Shown one piece after another: positions 17,000-25,256 of a stretch of DNA of 64,000 bases (the stretch's first letter is position 1; each line of letters opens with the position of its first letter). A program made the translations under genes and the position numbers. The notes beneath the pieces were generated by a model. It saw nothing but the letters and a program-made list of their open reading frames with translations, had not been told where the DNA came from and did no database searches. The DNA is from RUG100 sp963542695 (GTDB lineage: Bacteria > Bacillota > Clostridia > Peptostreptococcales > Anaerovoracaceae): the NCBI GenBank assembly GCA_963542695.1, contig CAUTYX010000003.1, positions 1 through 64,000 of the forward strand. Reading direction: 5' to 3'.

Positions 17000-18469
17000 A
17001 TGCATACCGGTTCCATTGTTTTTTTAATGATCAGTGCCTTTGCATTTGTTCCTCTTTTTTTGGCTGAAATCGCCAGACGAGATAGCATTAGTACCAGCGA
17101 AGATTTTTTTCTCCAGCGGCGAACCGTCAAATTGTTCCCCATGTATGCCACGGTATACGCCACATGGATGAGCGCCTTTGCCTATACGGGAGCCATTACC
17201 TATTTTTATGAACAAGGTCCGGTATACATGACCACCATTGGCTGGGACGCCCTCTTTGCTGTGCTGTTCTATGCAGTGGGACGGCGCATTTGGTTTTACG
17301 GCAAGTGCTATCACTATGTAACACCGACGGATTTTTTTGATGACATATACCAAAGCAGGCTTCTTAGCAGCATTGTTACCGGTGTAAATTTAGCCTTTAC
17401 GATGATGTATATAGAACTGCAACTGGTAGGAGGGCTGCTGCTCATTGAGTCGGCTACTGATGGCTTGATTCCCTGGAAGGTTAGCGGAGGGATATTCTTT
17501 GTAGTCTTGGTAACGTATCTGTGGGCAGGGGGGCTGAGAGCCGTAGCCATGACAGATGTCTTTTACGGAACCATGATTATTGCCACTATTTTCATTGCCG
17601 GCTTTTTCCTTATGTCTGTTGCCGGAGGACCCGGTCAGGTTTTTTCGTATTTGATCCAATATGATCCGGACAAGGTGGCTTTAGTGGGGCCTGATAGAAA
17701 CGAGAGAGTTTTGTTATGGCTCAGTCTTTTTATTGTGGTACCGGTGGGAGCCTTTATGGGACCCCAAATGTGGATTCGAAATTATGCATCCTCCGGTGAG
17801 CGAAACTTCGAAGCACTGCCTTTCTGGTTGTTTCTATCCTCCATTGTATTTATCGGGACACTCCTTGCCGGCAATGCCGGATTGATGCTGTCGCCGGAAC
17901 ACAATCGTTCTATGATGCTTCTTGAAAACATGCTGCTGACTCATGCATCGCCTATTTTAACAACGGTGATATTTTTGGGGATTACGACGGCGATTTTTTC
18001 TACGGCAAACTCCTTGATTCACGCACTGTCGGCTGTTTGTGCAGTGGATATTCACAAGCGATATTTTCGCAACAACATTTCGGACCGGGGGACTTTGGTT
18101 GTGGCAAAGAGATGTGTTGTGATTATCTCCGTTATCTCCTATGTGTTGTTGGCCTTGGCATCTCGAAATATCATGAATGTAGGGTTTTATGCCATGGGTG
18201 GGACAGCGCAGCTAATTGTTCCGGTGCTGGGGGCGTTGTTTTGGCCCAAATCTTCTGCAAGGGCGGCGACAGCGGGAATCGTTACAGGAATAACGATTTT
18301 TTTGGCAGCTTCGGTGACCTTTCATGTAGATGTCAGTCTCTGTGCCATGGCCGGATTACTATGTAACGGGGTGGTCTTTGTCATGGTGTCCGCCTACTTT
18401 ACGGAAAATCCTCTTACATCGCAAAAAATCAAGGTTTATAGAGAATTTTTCCGCAATAGAAAAATCTAA
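17000..18469 (+). CDS. Sodium:solute symporter family protein
   Basis: Polytopic transporter of 489 aa, about 13 TM helices, SSS/SSF family. Diagnostic stretches: SEDFFLQRRTVKLFPMYATV near the N-terminus (the family's 'ff-Ggr' region), AYTGAITYFYEQGP, LWAGGLRAVAMTDVFYGTMI, and TTAIFSTANSLIHALSAVCAVDIHKR, equivalent to the conserved STADSQLL region of PutP. Likely couples Na+ to uptake of an organic solute; substrate unknown. ATG with GGGAGG four to five bases away. It diverges from the two-component system and ends with an Arg/Lys-rich tail. Confidence 0.88.
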   Translation: MHTGSIVFLMISAFAFVPLFLAEIARRDSISTSEDFFLQRRTVKLFPMYATVYATWMSAFAYTGAITYFYEQGPVYMTTIGWDALFAVLFYAVGRRIWFYGKCYHYVTPTDFFDDIYQSRLLSSIVTGVNLAFTMMYIELQLVGGLLLIESATDGLIPWKVSGGIFFVVLVTYLWAGGLRAVAMTDVFYGTMIIATIFIAGFFLMSVAGGPGQVFSYLIQYDPDKVALVGPDRNERVLLWLSLFIVVPVGAFMGPQMWIRNYASSGERNFEALPFWLFLSSIVFIGTLLAGNAGLMLSPEHNRSMMLLENMLLTHASPILTTVIFLGITTAIFSTANSLIHALSAVCAVDIHKRYFRNNISDRGTLVVAKRCVVIISVISYVLLALASRNIMNVGFYAMGGTAQLIVPVLGALFWPKSSARAATAGIVTGITIFLAASVTFHVDVSLCAMAGLLCNGVVFVMVSAYFTENPLTSQKIKVYREFFRNRKI

Positions 18470-18657
18470 AGATTATCTAAAATAGGGTAAAAAAGAGCCT
18501 TAAATCATGCGGGAAAGTAGGGACATTTTTTTCAAAAGTGTTACAATACTGTCATGAAAGCTGATACGGAATTTTCAAACAACGATATTTTGTTGACAAA
18601 TCCGTTTCTAGTGGAGCCAATATGGCTCAGTTGTAACTCTGGAGAGGAGGAAATCGT

Positions 18658-18846
18658 ATGATACTAGGTTTACAACCAATTGTATTCTTTGCTTTTCTTT
18701 CCTGGCCGATTACGTATATCGTAATTGCTCTAATCATGTATGCCTATATGGGACATTCAGAGAAGAGAGAAAAAGCTTGGGAGGAAGCTTACGATGAGTA
18801 TGTTGCGAAAGGGGGGACAAAAGGTCAATGGAAGGAAAAATCTTAG
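18658..18846 (+). CDS. Small symporter-associated membrane protein
   Basis: A 62-aa protein with one or two N-terminal TM helices (FFAFLSWPITYIVIALIMYA) and a charged, Lys/Glu-rich tail ending GQWKEKS. GGAGAGGAGG lies just before the ATG. The gene overlaps the next symporter gene by 19 bases in a different frame, so the two are translationally coupled. Small partner subunits occur beside some SSS and related transporters; a stoichiometric or assembly role for this one is inference. Confidence 0.75.
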   Translation: MILGLQPIVFFAFLSWPITYIVIALIMYAYMGHSEKREKAWEEAYDEYVAKGGTKGQWKEKS

Positions 18847-20420
18847 AATATGTAATATTGATTATCTATATGGCCGGTATGATGGGTATCGGTGTGTACT
18901 GGGATAAGAAGTCCAATGACTCCGAGTCCTATCTAATCGGTGGTCGTAAGATCGGTGCCTTTATTACAGCCATGACATTGCAGACTACTTCCATGAGTGG
19001 ATACATGTTTATGGGTGGTCCGGCACAAGCCTACAAAGAAGGATACTTTACATTATGGTATGCTGTAGGAGATGGCGGCGGCGCAATCTTCAACGTTGGG
19101 TTCTTAGGAAAAAGAATGCGGAGACTGTCCTACTTCATGGGTTGTATGTCTCCTATCGAATACTTGGAAAAGAGATACCCGGGCAAAGCAACAAGACTGG
19201 TAGCAGGAATTATCGCAATTATTTTCGTATATGGTTATGTATTGGCTCAGTTCTTGTCTGCAGGAAAGACAATGTCTGAACTGCTGGGAATTCCGCTTCC
19301 TGTAGCTATCGTTGTAGGTGCCGGTGTTATCGTATTCTACGTATGGGCCGGTGGATACATGGCAGTAGCTTGGACCGACTTCTTCCAGGGTATCGTTATG
19401 GTAGTTTCCATGATTCTGATTTTCATCATGTCTCTGGTACAGGTTGGTGGTCTCAGCGGGCTAAATGAAAAGCTGACAGCCGCAGATCCGACATTAACAG
19501 GTCTCTGGGGTGTCAACGATATGTATCTCAATCAATGGGGTGTAGTAGCCGGTGCGGTTCTCATCTATCTGATTGGTTACATGGGCCTGCCTCACGTTGT
19601 TATTCGTCACATGGCTATGGAAAGCCCATATACAGCTAAGAGAACAGTAGCTATTGCAACTATTTGGAACCAGTTGTTTATCTTTATTCCGTATATCATC
19701 GGACTCATGGGTATCCTGATTCTTCCAAATATCAAAGACCCGGAAATGGTAGTACTGACGCTGGCATACACATTGTTGCCAAGAGTCATTGCAGCTATCG
19801 TACTGGTAGGTATTATGTCTGCTGTTATGAGTACGGCTGATGCACAGCTGATGCTGATGGGTACTATGCTTGGCAGAGACGTATACCAAAGATATATCAA
19901 TCCAAAAGCAACTGACGCACAGTTGTTGAAGATTTCCAGAGGATGCATTGCAGCCGTTGGAGTTATCTCCGTAATCATCGCACTGATTCGTCCACCTGGG
20001 GTATTCGGTTTGGTTATTTTCTCCTTCAGTTCCCTTGGAGCAGCCTTCCTGCCATCCTACTTCTGTGCAGTTTGGTGGAAGAAAGCCAACACAACAGGTG
20101 CTGTTGCCAGCATGATTGGTGGTTGTCTGACAGCTACTATCTGGGTTGCTTTCAACCTGCAGACAGTAACAGGCATGCACCAGTTCTTCGCAGGACTGAT
20201 TGTATCCGTATTGGCTATGATCATCGGTTCCCAGTTTGGAACTCCTGTATCGGAAGAAATGAAAGATTTAATCGATCGTGCTTCCTGCAAGATGAAGATA
20301 CCGGCTGGCCTAGCCAGTGCAAACTTCAAGCAGATTGCTCCGGAAACAAACGGTGTTATCAGCTTCTTGAAGGAAAGTGACTATATGAAACAGGCTGGAT
20401 TTGCTGCCGAAACTCTATAA
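18828..20420 (+). CDS. Sodium:solute symporter, PutP/PanF type
   Basis: Transporter of 530 aa with about 13 TM helices. Clear SSF motifs: SESYLIGGRKIGAFITAMTL at about residue 25, SGYMFMGGPAQAYKEG, YVWAGGYMAVAWTDFFQG (the family's GG-x-AV-WTD signature) and GIMSAVMSTADAQLMLMGT (the Na2-site STAD segment). It is probably a Na+-coupled amino acid or organic acid importer. The ATG lies inside the preceding 62-aa gene. Independent of, and only distantly similar to, the symporter gene immediately upstream; two such genes in a row suggest a Na+-based uptake strategy. Confidence 0.92.
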   Translation: MEGKILEYVILIIYMAGMMGIGVYWDKKSNDSESYLIGGRKIGAFITAMTLQTTSMSGYMFMGGPAQAYKEGYFTLWYAVGDGGGAIFNVGFLGKRMRRLSYFMGCMSPIEYLEKRYPGKATRLVAGIIAIIFVYGYVLAQFLSAGKTMSELLGIPLPVAIVVGAGVIVFYVWAGGYMAVAWTDFFQGIVMVVSMILIFIMSLVQVGGLSGLNEKLTAADPTLTGLWGVNDMYLNQWGVVAGAVLIYLIGYMGLPHVVIRHMAMESPYTAKRTVAIATIWNQLFIFIPYIIGLMGILILPNIKDPEMVVLTLAYTLLPRVIAAIVLVGIMSAVMSTADAQLMLMGTMLGRDVYQRYINPKATDAQLLKISRGCIAAVGVISVIIALIRPPGVFGLVIFSFSSLGAAFLPSYFCAVWWKKANTTGAVASMIGGCLTATIWVAFNLQTVTGMHQFFAGLIVSVLAMIIGSQFGTPVSEEMKDLIDRASCKMKIPAGLASANFKQIAPETNGVISFLKESDYMKQAGFAAETL

Positions 20421-20456
20421 AGAAAAAGCGGTAAACACGCCGGATTGAAATAGGTT

Positions 20457-20494
20457 CATACAGCGCCTTGCAAGTTTCTTGCAAGGCGCGTATG
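20457..20494 (+). other. Strong hairpin between symporter and downstream gene
   Basis: A near-perfect 17-bp hairpin: CATAC, bulged A, then GCGCCTTGCAAG, loop TTT, and the complement CTTGCAAGGCGC GTATG. There is no U-tract, so it is not a canonical terminator. It lies 37 bases after the symporter stop and 22 bases before the next start codon, so it may stabilise or process mRNA or limit read-through. Confidence 0.7.
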
Positions 20495-20515
20495 CTAACT
20501 ATGAGGAAATCAAAT

Positions 20516-21010
20516 ATGAAACTAAAAATTCTAAAACAAGGATACCAGATGGAAGACGCCTTTGAGCGTCTTTACAAACGAAGCAAACACTTTAAAATCG
20601 AACAGATGGGCACGTTGTTCTATCCCTATCTGAAGGCTACCTACGAAGTTATTTTCAGTGAGAAAAAACTCAAGCGATTAAACACTCGTATGATATGTAT
20701 GGTAGACTTGTATTCGGGACGAATTTCCATGGGTAAGACCCAAGGTAATTACTTTGATATGGAGGTAAAAGACGAATACGTGGTACCCCAGAAGATTACC
20801 AGGGAAGAAGCCTTGGAAGGCTGCCCCATTGAGGTAAGCACCGCATTGATTCAGGCGCGGAAAATGCCGAAGATTCCTACGATTCAGTTGGAAGACGATG
20901 TGGTCATTTACAAGCCTTTTTACATTGTTGAATGCCTCAACGAAGACGATGAGAATTTCCATATTCTCTTTGACGCTGTAACCGGAGATTTTAGTTTGCT
21001 TAACGCTTAG
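20516..21010 (+). CDS. Hypothetical protein, 164 aa
   Basis: I do not recognise this soluble protein. I take the ATG with GAGGA eight bases upstream; a longer reading would begin inside the hairpin. It starts MKLKILKQGYQMEDAFERLY and is rich in charged residues. Two segments, VDLYSGRISMGK and ILFDAVTGDFSLL, each resemble the strand-turn-strand 'D-x-x-TG' part of PepSY-like domains, preceded by ITREEALE-type helices, but this is weak. No signal peptide or TM helix. It is followed 12 bases later by another unknown small protein, suggesting a two-gene unit. Confidence 0.7.
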   Translation: MKLKILKQGYQMEDAFERLYKRSKHFKIEQMGTLFYPYLKATYEVIFSEKKLKRLNTRMICMVDLYSGRISMGKTQGNYFDMEVKDEYVVPQKITREEALEGCPIEVSTALIQARKMPKIPTIQLEDDVVIYKPFYIVECLNEDDENFHILFDAVTGDFSLLNA

Positions 21011-21022
21011 GAGAGATGCACC

Positions 21023-21430
21023 ATGATGAAGGGTCGATATGTGTTCAAAATAAATAAAAAGCTGACAACCGATGAGCTTTTTGAAATTATGGAAGAACAC
21101 TGGAACACAAAGCGCTTTCAAAAGCCTGTAAAGGGAATGCTGTGGAAGACCGATTACGAGGAATTTATTATTTTACCGGCTACCTACCAGCATGTCATCA
21201 TTATCTATACAAACAAAAATAAGGTAGTTATGAACAGCGCATGGCCAAAGACCGATTTGCCTAGGGAGATGGCGGAAAAAATCACATATTCCAGTGAGTT
21301 TTATCCCATCTTGAAAAAGAGCGAAGGGCTACCGGCCGGACGTGATCGAATGGGGCCCATGAAGGAAGCTCTTGCCCGGTATGCCTCAGAAATGGTTCGC
21401 ATGTTGGGGGACTGCGGACTGGCAGAATAG
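21023..21430 (+). CDS. Hypothetical protein, 135 aa
   Basis: Unrecognised cytoplasmic protein. Predicted mixed alpha/beta: strands in GRYVFKINK, EEFIILPATYQHVIIIYTNKNKVVMNSAW, and a C-terminal helix MKEALARYASEMVRMLGDCG. No Cys/His cluster, no TM helix. The ATG is preceded by AGGAGAG. It ends 61 bases before a bidirectional terminator shared with the convergent UPF0182 gene. Probably co-expressed with the 164-aa protein upstream. Confidence 0.7.
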   Translation: MMKGRYVFKINKKLTTDELFEIMEEHWNTKRFQKPVKGMLWKTDYEEFIILPATYQHVIIIYTNKNKVVMNSAWPKTDLPREMAEKITYSSEFYPILKKSEGLPAGRDRMGPMKEALARYASEMVRMLGDCGLAE

Positions 21431-21491
21431 AAAAGTTTCACATAGTAAGCACAGAATTGTCGCTCATATACGACGAAAGTACATAGATTCT

Positions 21492-21531
21492 AAAAAGCAG
21501 ATGTTCATCCGGTGATGTCCATCTGCTTTTT
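21492..21531. terminator. Bidirectional terminator
   Basis: A perfect 12-bp stem AAAAAGCAGATG/CATCTGCTTTTT with a 16-nt loop. The arms supply U-tracts in both directions, serving the plus-strand hypothetical gene and the minus-strand UPF0182 gene. Confidence 0.85.
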
Positions 21532-21551
21532 CAATGTCATACTACAAATTC

Positions 21552-24488
21552 CTATTTCAGCTGTTGCAGGTATTTTTCCATTTCTTCTAAGGCTTTGCCG
21601 TAAGCCTGCCAGTCTCCATTTTCTCTGGCTTTTTTTGCCTCTTCAAAGGCTTTTTGCGCCTTGAGAATCAGTTGTGCTCGGGAGCTGCTGCCTTGGGATT
21701 TCTTACCTTTTTTATCCTTGCCTTGCAGCTGGCTGCCGGAGTTACCTTCTCCGGAATACCCGTCTCCGGCACCTTCTCCGAACATAGAGTCTAACGCCTC
21801 TGCTAAGGTCGGTTCATAGGCGATTTTATCTTCAAAGGCAACGATTACTCGTTTTACTTCCGGAATGGATGTGTTGGTAGCTTCCAGATAAACCGGTTCC
21901 ACATAGAGAAGGGATTTGTTAATGGGGATAACGAACATATTTCCTCTGGTATATTTGGAACCGTTGGAATTCCACAAGGAAAACTCTTTGGAGATTTCCG
22001 TACTCTGGTCAATCATAGCTTCAATTTGCTCCGGACCGTAGGTGACTTTGCTCTTTGGCAAGGTAAATAGTACCAGTTTGCCGTAATTCTTTCCGTCGTT
22101 ACGTGCCATGAGCAATCCGGACAAGTTCTGTTTGTCACTAGGAGTAAATGGAATGGAGTTTACAAACTCGGCCTTCTTTTCTCCCGGTAAGTTGAGGATA
22201 TAGTAGTTGGAGGTCATGGTCTTTTTCTTCGTACCATAGATTTCCTCGGCAATGGCCCATTTGTCCTCGTTTTGGTAAAAGACTTTTGGATCATTCATAT
22301 GGTAACGCTGGAAGGCTTTTGCCTGCACTTCGAACATGGCACTGGGATAGCGAATATGTGCCCGCAATTCCTCCGGCATATCCTTGTAGTTTTTAAATAA
22401 TTTTGGATAGATGTTTTGTAAGGTAGTGGCCATTGGATCCTTGGCATCTACTACGTAGTAGTTGGTAGTTCCGTGGTAGGCGTCAATGACAACTTTGACG
22501 GAGTTACGAACGTAGTTGGTTCCACGCTGCCCGGTGGCACTGGAAGCATATGGTTCCGAATACGGATACTGACTGCTGGTGGTATAGGCGTCGATAATCC
22601 AGTACAACTTGCCATTGGCAGTGACCATGTAGGGCGCTTCCTCGTAAGTTAGATAGGGCATGATTTTCTGTACCCGTTCTCTAACATTTCTGTAAATCAA
22701 AATCTTGGAATTGCTTTTTATATTGCTGGATACCAGCAGTTTCAAACTGCGTTCCCTAATGGAGAACATCAGCCGATGGAAGGGATTGAGGCGGATACCG
22801 CCGGCACCTTCGTATCGGGCATATTTGTTTTGGTCCCCATCGGGATAATCAAATTCATCATCCTTAGCACCGGTTAAAGCGTAGTCATTGGTCATTTCCC
22901 CATAGTAGACTTCCGGCCTTGTAATGGAAATTTCCTTGGCCTTGCTTTCCGGAGGGATGCTGCCGGTGAGCATTTCCGGCTGTCCGCTGGCGGTAATTCT
23001 ATCCACCTGGGACATGGTAACACCGTACCCGTGGGTGTATTTTATGTGGCGATTGAGCCATGTGTCGGAAATGGCTTTCTCGTTAATTTCTCGTGTAGAA
23101 AGATACGTTTGGGCGTATCGACCGTTGACGGTGTAGCGATCCACGTTAATGTGTTCAAAATCGTAGTATTGACGAATGGCCTGTGTCTGGTTATAGAAGG
23201 TCAGTGTCGGATCATAGTCATTGATACGAATATTGGAAATGGTGGCTTTGTTGGACTGAATATCTTTTGCACTTAAATTGCTATCGGCAGGAAAAGACAT
23301 TTTGGAAACATGGTCCAGGTTGTAGGCGTGCTGGGTAAAGTTGATATTGTATTTTAGATACTTTGATTCCTTGTTCAGTTCGTCGGGAGCCACTACCAAA
23401 CTCTGGGTAACCATGGCAATGACAAAGCCGGCGACACCTACTACCAACATGGCGGTAGGCAGATAGAGAATGGATTTCAGCTTTTGTTTTTTTACAGCGT
23501 AAACTACTACAATAGCGCCCACCACAGCTAGAATAGCCAGGATGCGGAAGGTCCAAAGGCGAATGTGCACGTCGGTCCAACCGGCACCGTAAACGGCACC
23601 TGTGTGGCGATACAAAATAGTATATTGACGAAGGAAGAAATAGAAAGCGGCGCTGAGGAAAATCAAAATTCCAAGAACCGCGGTTCTGCCGGTTGCCAGG
23701 GAGAAAAAGCGGGCGGTGTTAGGGTCGCCGCCGGTGACGCCTTGCCGTGTAAAGGTTTTTCTCTCTACGTTATGAAAAGATTTTGTAAAGGGATCGTTTT
23801 CTGCCTCGGTCTCTGCTGTTGCATCTGCCGTGATATCCTCTTTTTCCTGGGAGAAACGATTGCCTCGAATTTCGGCATCTTCTGCATCAGGATCGTATGG
23901 GATTTCATTGCTTCTGTTGAGAAGCAAGAAGTAGAAAATCGTAAAAAGCAGCAGCAGGAATAAACCGATAAGAATTGCAAAGTTGAGGGTCTGTAAGAAA
24001 TCCATACTAAAGATATAAAAGGAAATATCCTTGTTAAATAGCGGATCTTTAATATGGAAGTTGTCCTGGTGGATGAATTTCAGACCGGTGAACCATAGTC
24101 TTGACACACTATAGAAGGTTACAAGGGCACCTTCTAAAAGAGCGAAGATACGAGCACTCCAAATAGTGGATTTGGAATTGATGACGGCATTGTCAATATT
24201 GCGGTTGTATTTTCTTCGCAAGCTCTTTAGATACAGGAGGGTGAATACGGTTACCAGGATAAAAACCGGGATACCGATTTCCAAACAGGTGATTAGTTTT
24301 TTTAAAAATACGGAAACATATCCCAATTCTTTAAACCACAGGAAATCGGTGATGAAATTGGTCAGGCCGAAGATAACGGCGCCAATAATCACAAGGATTA
24401 CAATAATTTTTAACGGCCATGAAAACCGAATGGGTTTTATGGGACGTCTGTCTCGGTGGGCGTTTAGTTTACTAGTATCAAAAATCAT
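21552..24488 (-). CDS. UPF0182 family membrane protein (paralogue 1)
   Basis: Large protein of 978 aa of the UPF0182 family. About seven TM helices lie in the first ~370 residues (first at FSWPLKIIVILVIIGAVIFG), with an acidic cytoplasmic insert around residues 200-240. A long, probably extracytoplasmic domain follows, and then a C-terminal Gly/Ser linker plus a charged helix (AQKAFEEAKKARENGDWQAY). Function of the family is unknown. A second copy of similar length lies on the plus strand at 46552-49479; whole segments match closely (for example NFLTDFLWFKELGYVSVFLK in both). The ATG start is followed by a basic stretch DRRPIKP. Confidence 0.93.
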   Translation of the reverse strand: MIFDTSKLNAHRDRRPIKPIRFSWPLKIIVILVIIGAVIFGLTNFITDFLWFKELGYVSVFLKKLITCLEIGIPVFILVTVFTLLYLKSLRRKYNRNIDNAVINSKSTIWSARIFALLEGALVTFYSVSRLWFTGLKFIHQDNFHIKDPLFNKDISFYIFSMDFLQTLNFAILIGLFLLLLFTIFYFLLLNRSNEIPYDPDAEDAEIRGNRFSQEKEDITADATAETEAENDPFTKSFHNVERKTFTRQGVTGGDPNTARFFSLATGRTAVLGILIFLSAAFYFFLRQYTILYRHTGAVYGAGWTDVHIRLWTFRILAILAVVGAIVVVYAVKKQKLKSILYLPTAMLVVGVAGFVIAMVTQSLVVAPDELNKESKYLKYNINFTQHAYNLDHVSKMSFPADSNLSAKDIQSNKATISNIRINDYDPTLTFYNQTQAIRQYYDFEHINVDRYTVNGRYAQTYLSTREINEKAISDTWLNRHIKYTHGYGVTMSQVDRITASGQPEMLTGSIPPESKAKEISITRPEVYYGEMTNDYALTGAKDDEFDYPDGDQNKYARYEGAGGIRLNPFHRLMFSIRERSLKLLVSSNIKSNSKILIYRNVRERVQKIMPYLTYEEAPYMVTANGKLYWIIDAYTTSSQYPYSEPYASSATGQRGTNYVRNSVKVVIDAYHGTTNYYVVDAKDPMATTLQNIYPKLFKNYKDMPEELRAHIRYPSAMFEVQAKAFQRYHMNDPKVFYQNEDKWAIAEEIYGTKKKTMTSNYYILNLPGEKKAEFVNSIPFTPSDKQNLSGLLMARNDGKNYGKLVLFTLPKSKVTYGPEQIEAMIDQSTEISKEFSLWNSNGSKYTRGNMFVIPINKSLLYVEPVYLEATNTSIPEVKRVIVAFEDKIAYEPTLAEALDSMFGEGAGDGYSGEGNSGSQLQGKDKKGKKSQGSSSRAQLILKAQKAFEEAKKARENGDWQAYGKALEEMEKYLQQLK

Positions 24489-24586
24489 AAAATTTCTTCC
24501 CTCTATAAAAATTACCGTGTAAATATCTGCAAACTCTCAAGGCATATTATAGCATATGGCAGCAGCTGCTGCACCTTAACCCTATC

Positions 24587-25126
24587 TTAAAGACTCGCCA
24601 TGCCTTTGTTGGCCAGGGCGTCTGCTCGATTGTTCATTTCCGTTGCCAGAACAAAGGTGTCCATGGTCATATTGCTGCCGTTCCACTTTTTGAATTTGGC
24701 ATAGTGGTCGTCTACGTTGGTTGCCGGATGATGTAAATTTACATGGCCTTTAACCCGGTAAAAGGTGATTTTGTGAACTTCCAGATAAGGCAGTAATTGC
24801 TGCCATAGATCTTGGTTTTCTACCGGTTTTTTCTGGGATGTTTTCCATCCGTTTTTTTGCCAGTTGACGTACCATTTTTTTCGAAAGCAATCCATCAGAT
24901 AGGAACTGTCGGAAAAAACTTCAATGGTAAGCCCTTGCTTTTTCAAAGCGTTAAAGGCTGCCAAGAGAGCCGTCATTTCCATTCGATTGTTGGTGGTGTT
25001 TTTTTCTCCGCCCCACAATTCTTTTTCGTGCTGTTGATACTTTAAAATGGCACCCCAACCACCGATATTTTCCTTGTATTGATTACCGGAGCAGGCACCA
25101 TCTGTGTGAATTTGTACTGTATTCAT
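24587..25126 (-). CDS. rnhA: Ribonuclease HI
   Basis: RNase H of 179 aa that cuts the RNA strand of RNA:DNA hybrids. The four catalytic acids are visible: Asp9 in HTDGAC, Glu50 in NNRMEMTAL, Asp73 in FSDSSYL and Asp169 in NNRADALAN. The handle region KKWYVNWQKNGWKTSQKKPV is present. It is somewhat longer than E. coli RNase HI (155 aa) because of an insertion at about residues 128-158 (NLHHPATNVDDHYAKFKKWN) before the last Asp. Divergent from mnmA. Confidence 0.94.
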   Translation of the reverse strand: MNTVQIHTDGACSGNQYKENIGGWGAILKYQQHEKELWGGEKNTTNNRMEMTALLAAFNALKKQGLTIEVFSDSSYLMDCFRKKWYVNWQKNGWKTSQKKPVENQDLWQQLLPYLEVHKITFYRVKGHVNLHHPATNVDDHYAKFKKWNGSNMTMDTFVLATEMNNRADALANKGMASL

Positions 25127-25182
25127 TTTGATTTCCTTTTGGTATTTATGATGACAGTTCGATTATAGTAAAGATAGAGGGT

Positions 25183-25210
25183 TTGCACAAGGCAAAGTAG
25201 GGCATATAAT
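25183..25210 (+). promoter_or_regulatory. Promoter for mnmA
   Basis: TTGCAC, a 16-bp spacer and a perfect TATAAT, 46 bases before the start codon. A 12-bp near-perfect tandem repeat (TAGGGCATATAA, TAGGGCATATGA) overlaps the -10 box. Confidence 0.55.
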
Positions 25211-25256
25211 AGGGCATATGATTTGAAATGTATAGAAAAATAAAAGGGGAACATAG

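Noticed and set aside
18593..18623. Perfect TTGACA before the 62-aa symporter partner
   Set aside because: No acceptable -10 box lies 16-18 bases downstream; the GAGCC/GGCTC hairpin there is only five pairs.
19494..20180. Minus-strand frame of 228 codons opposite the second symporter
   Set aside because: Rich in Cys, Ser, Asn and Gln, typical of antisense frames of a membrane protein; no ribosome site.
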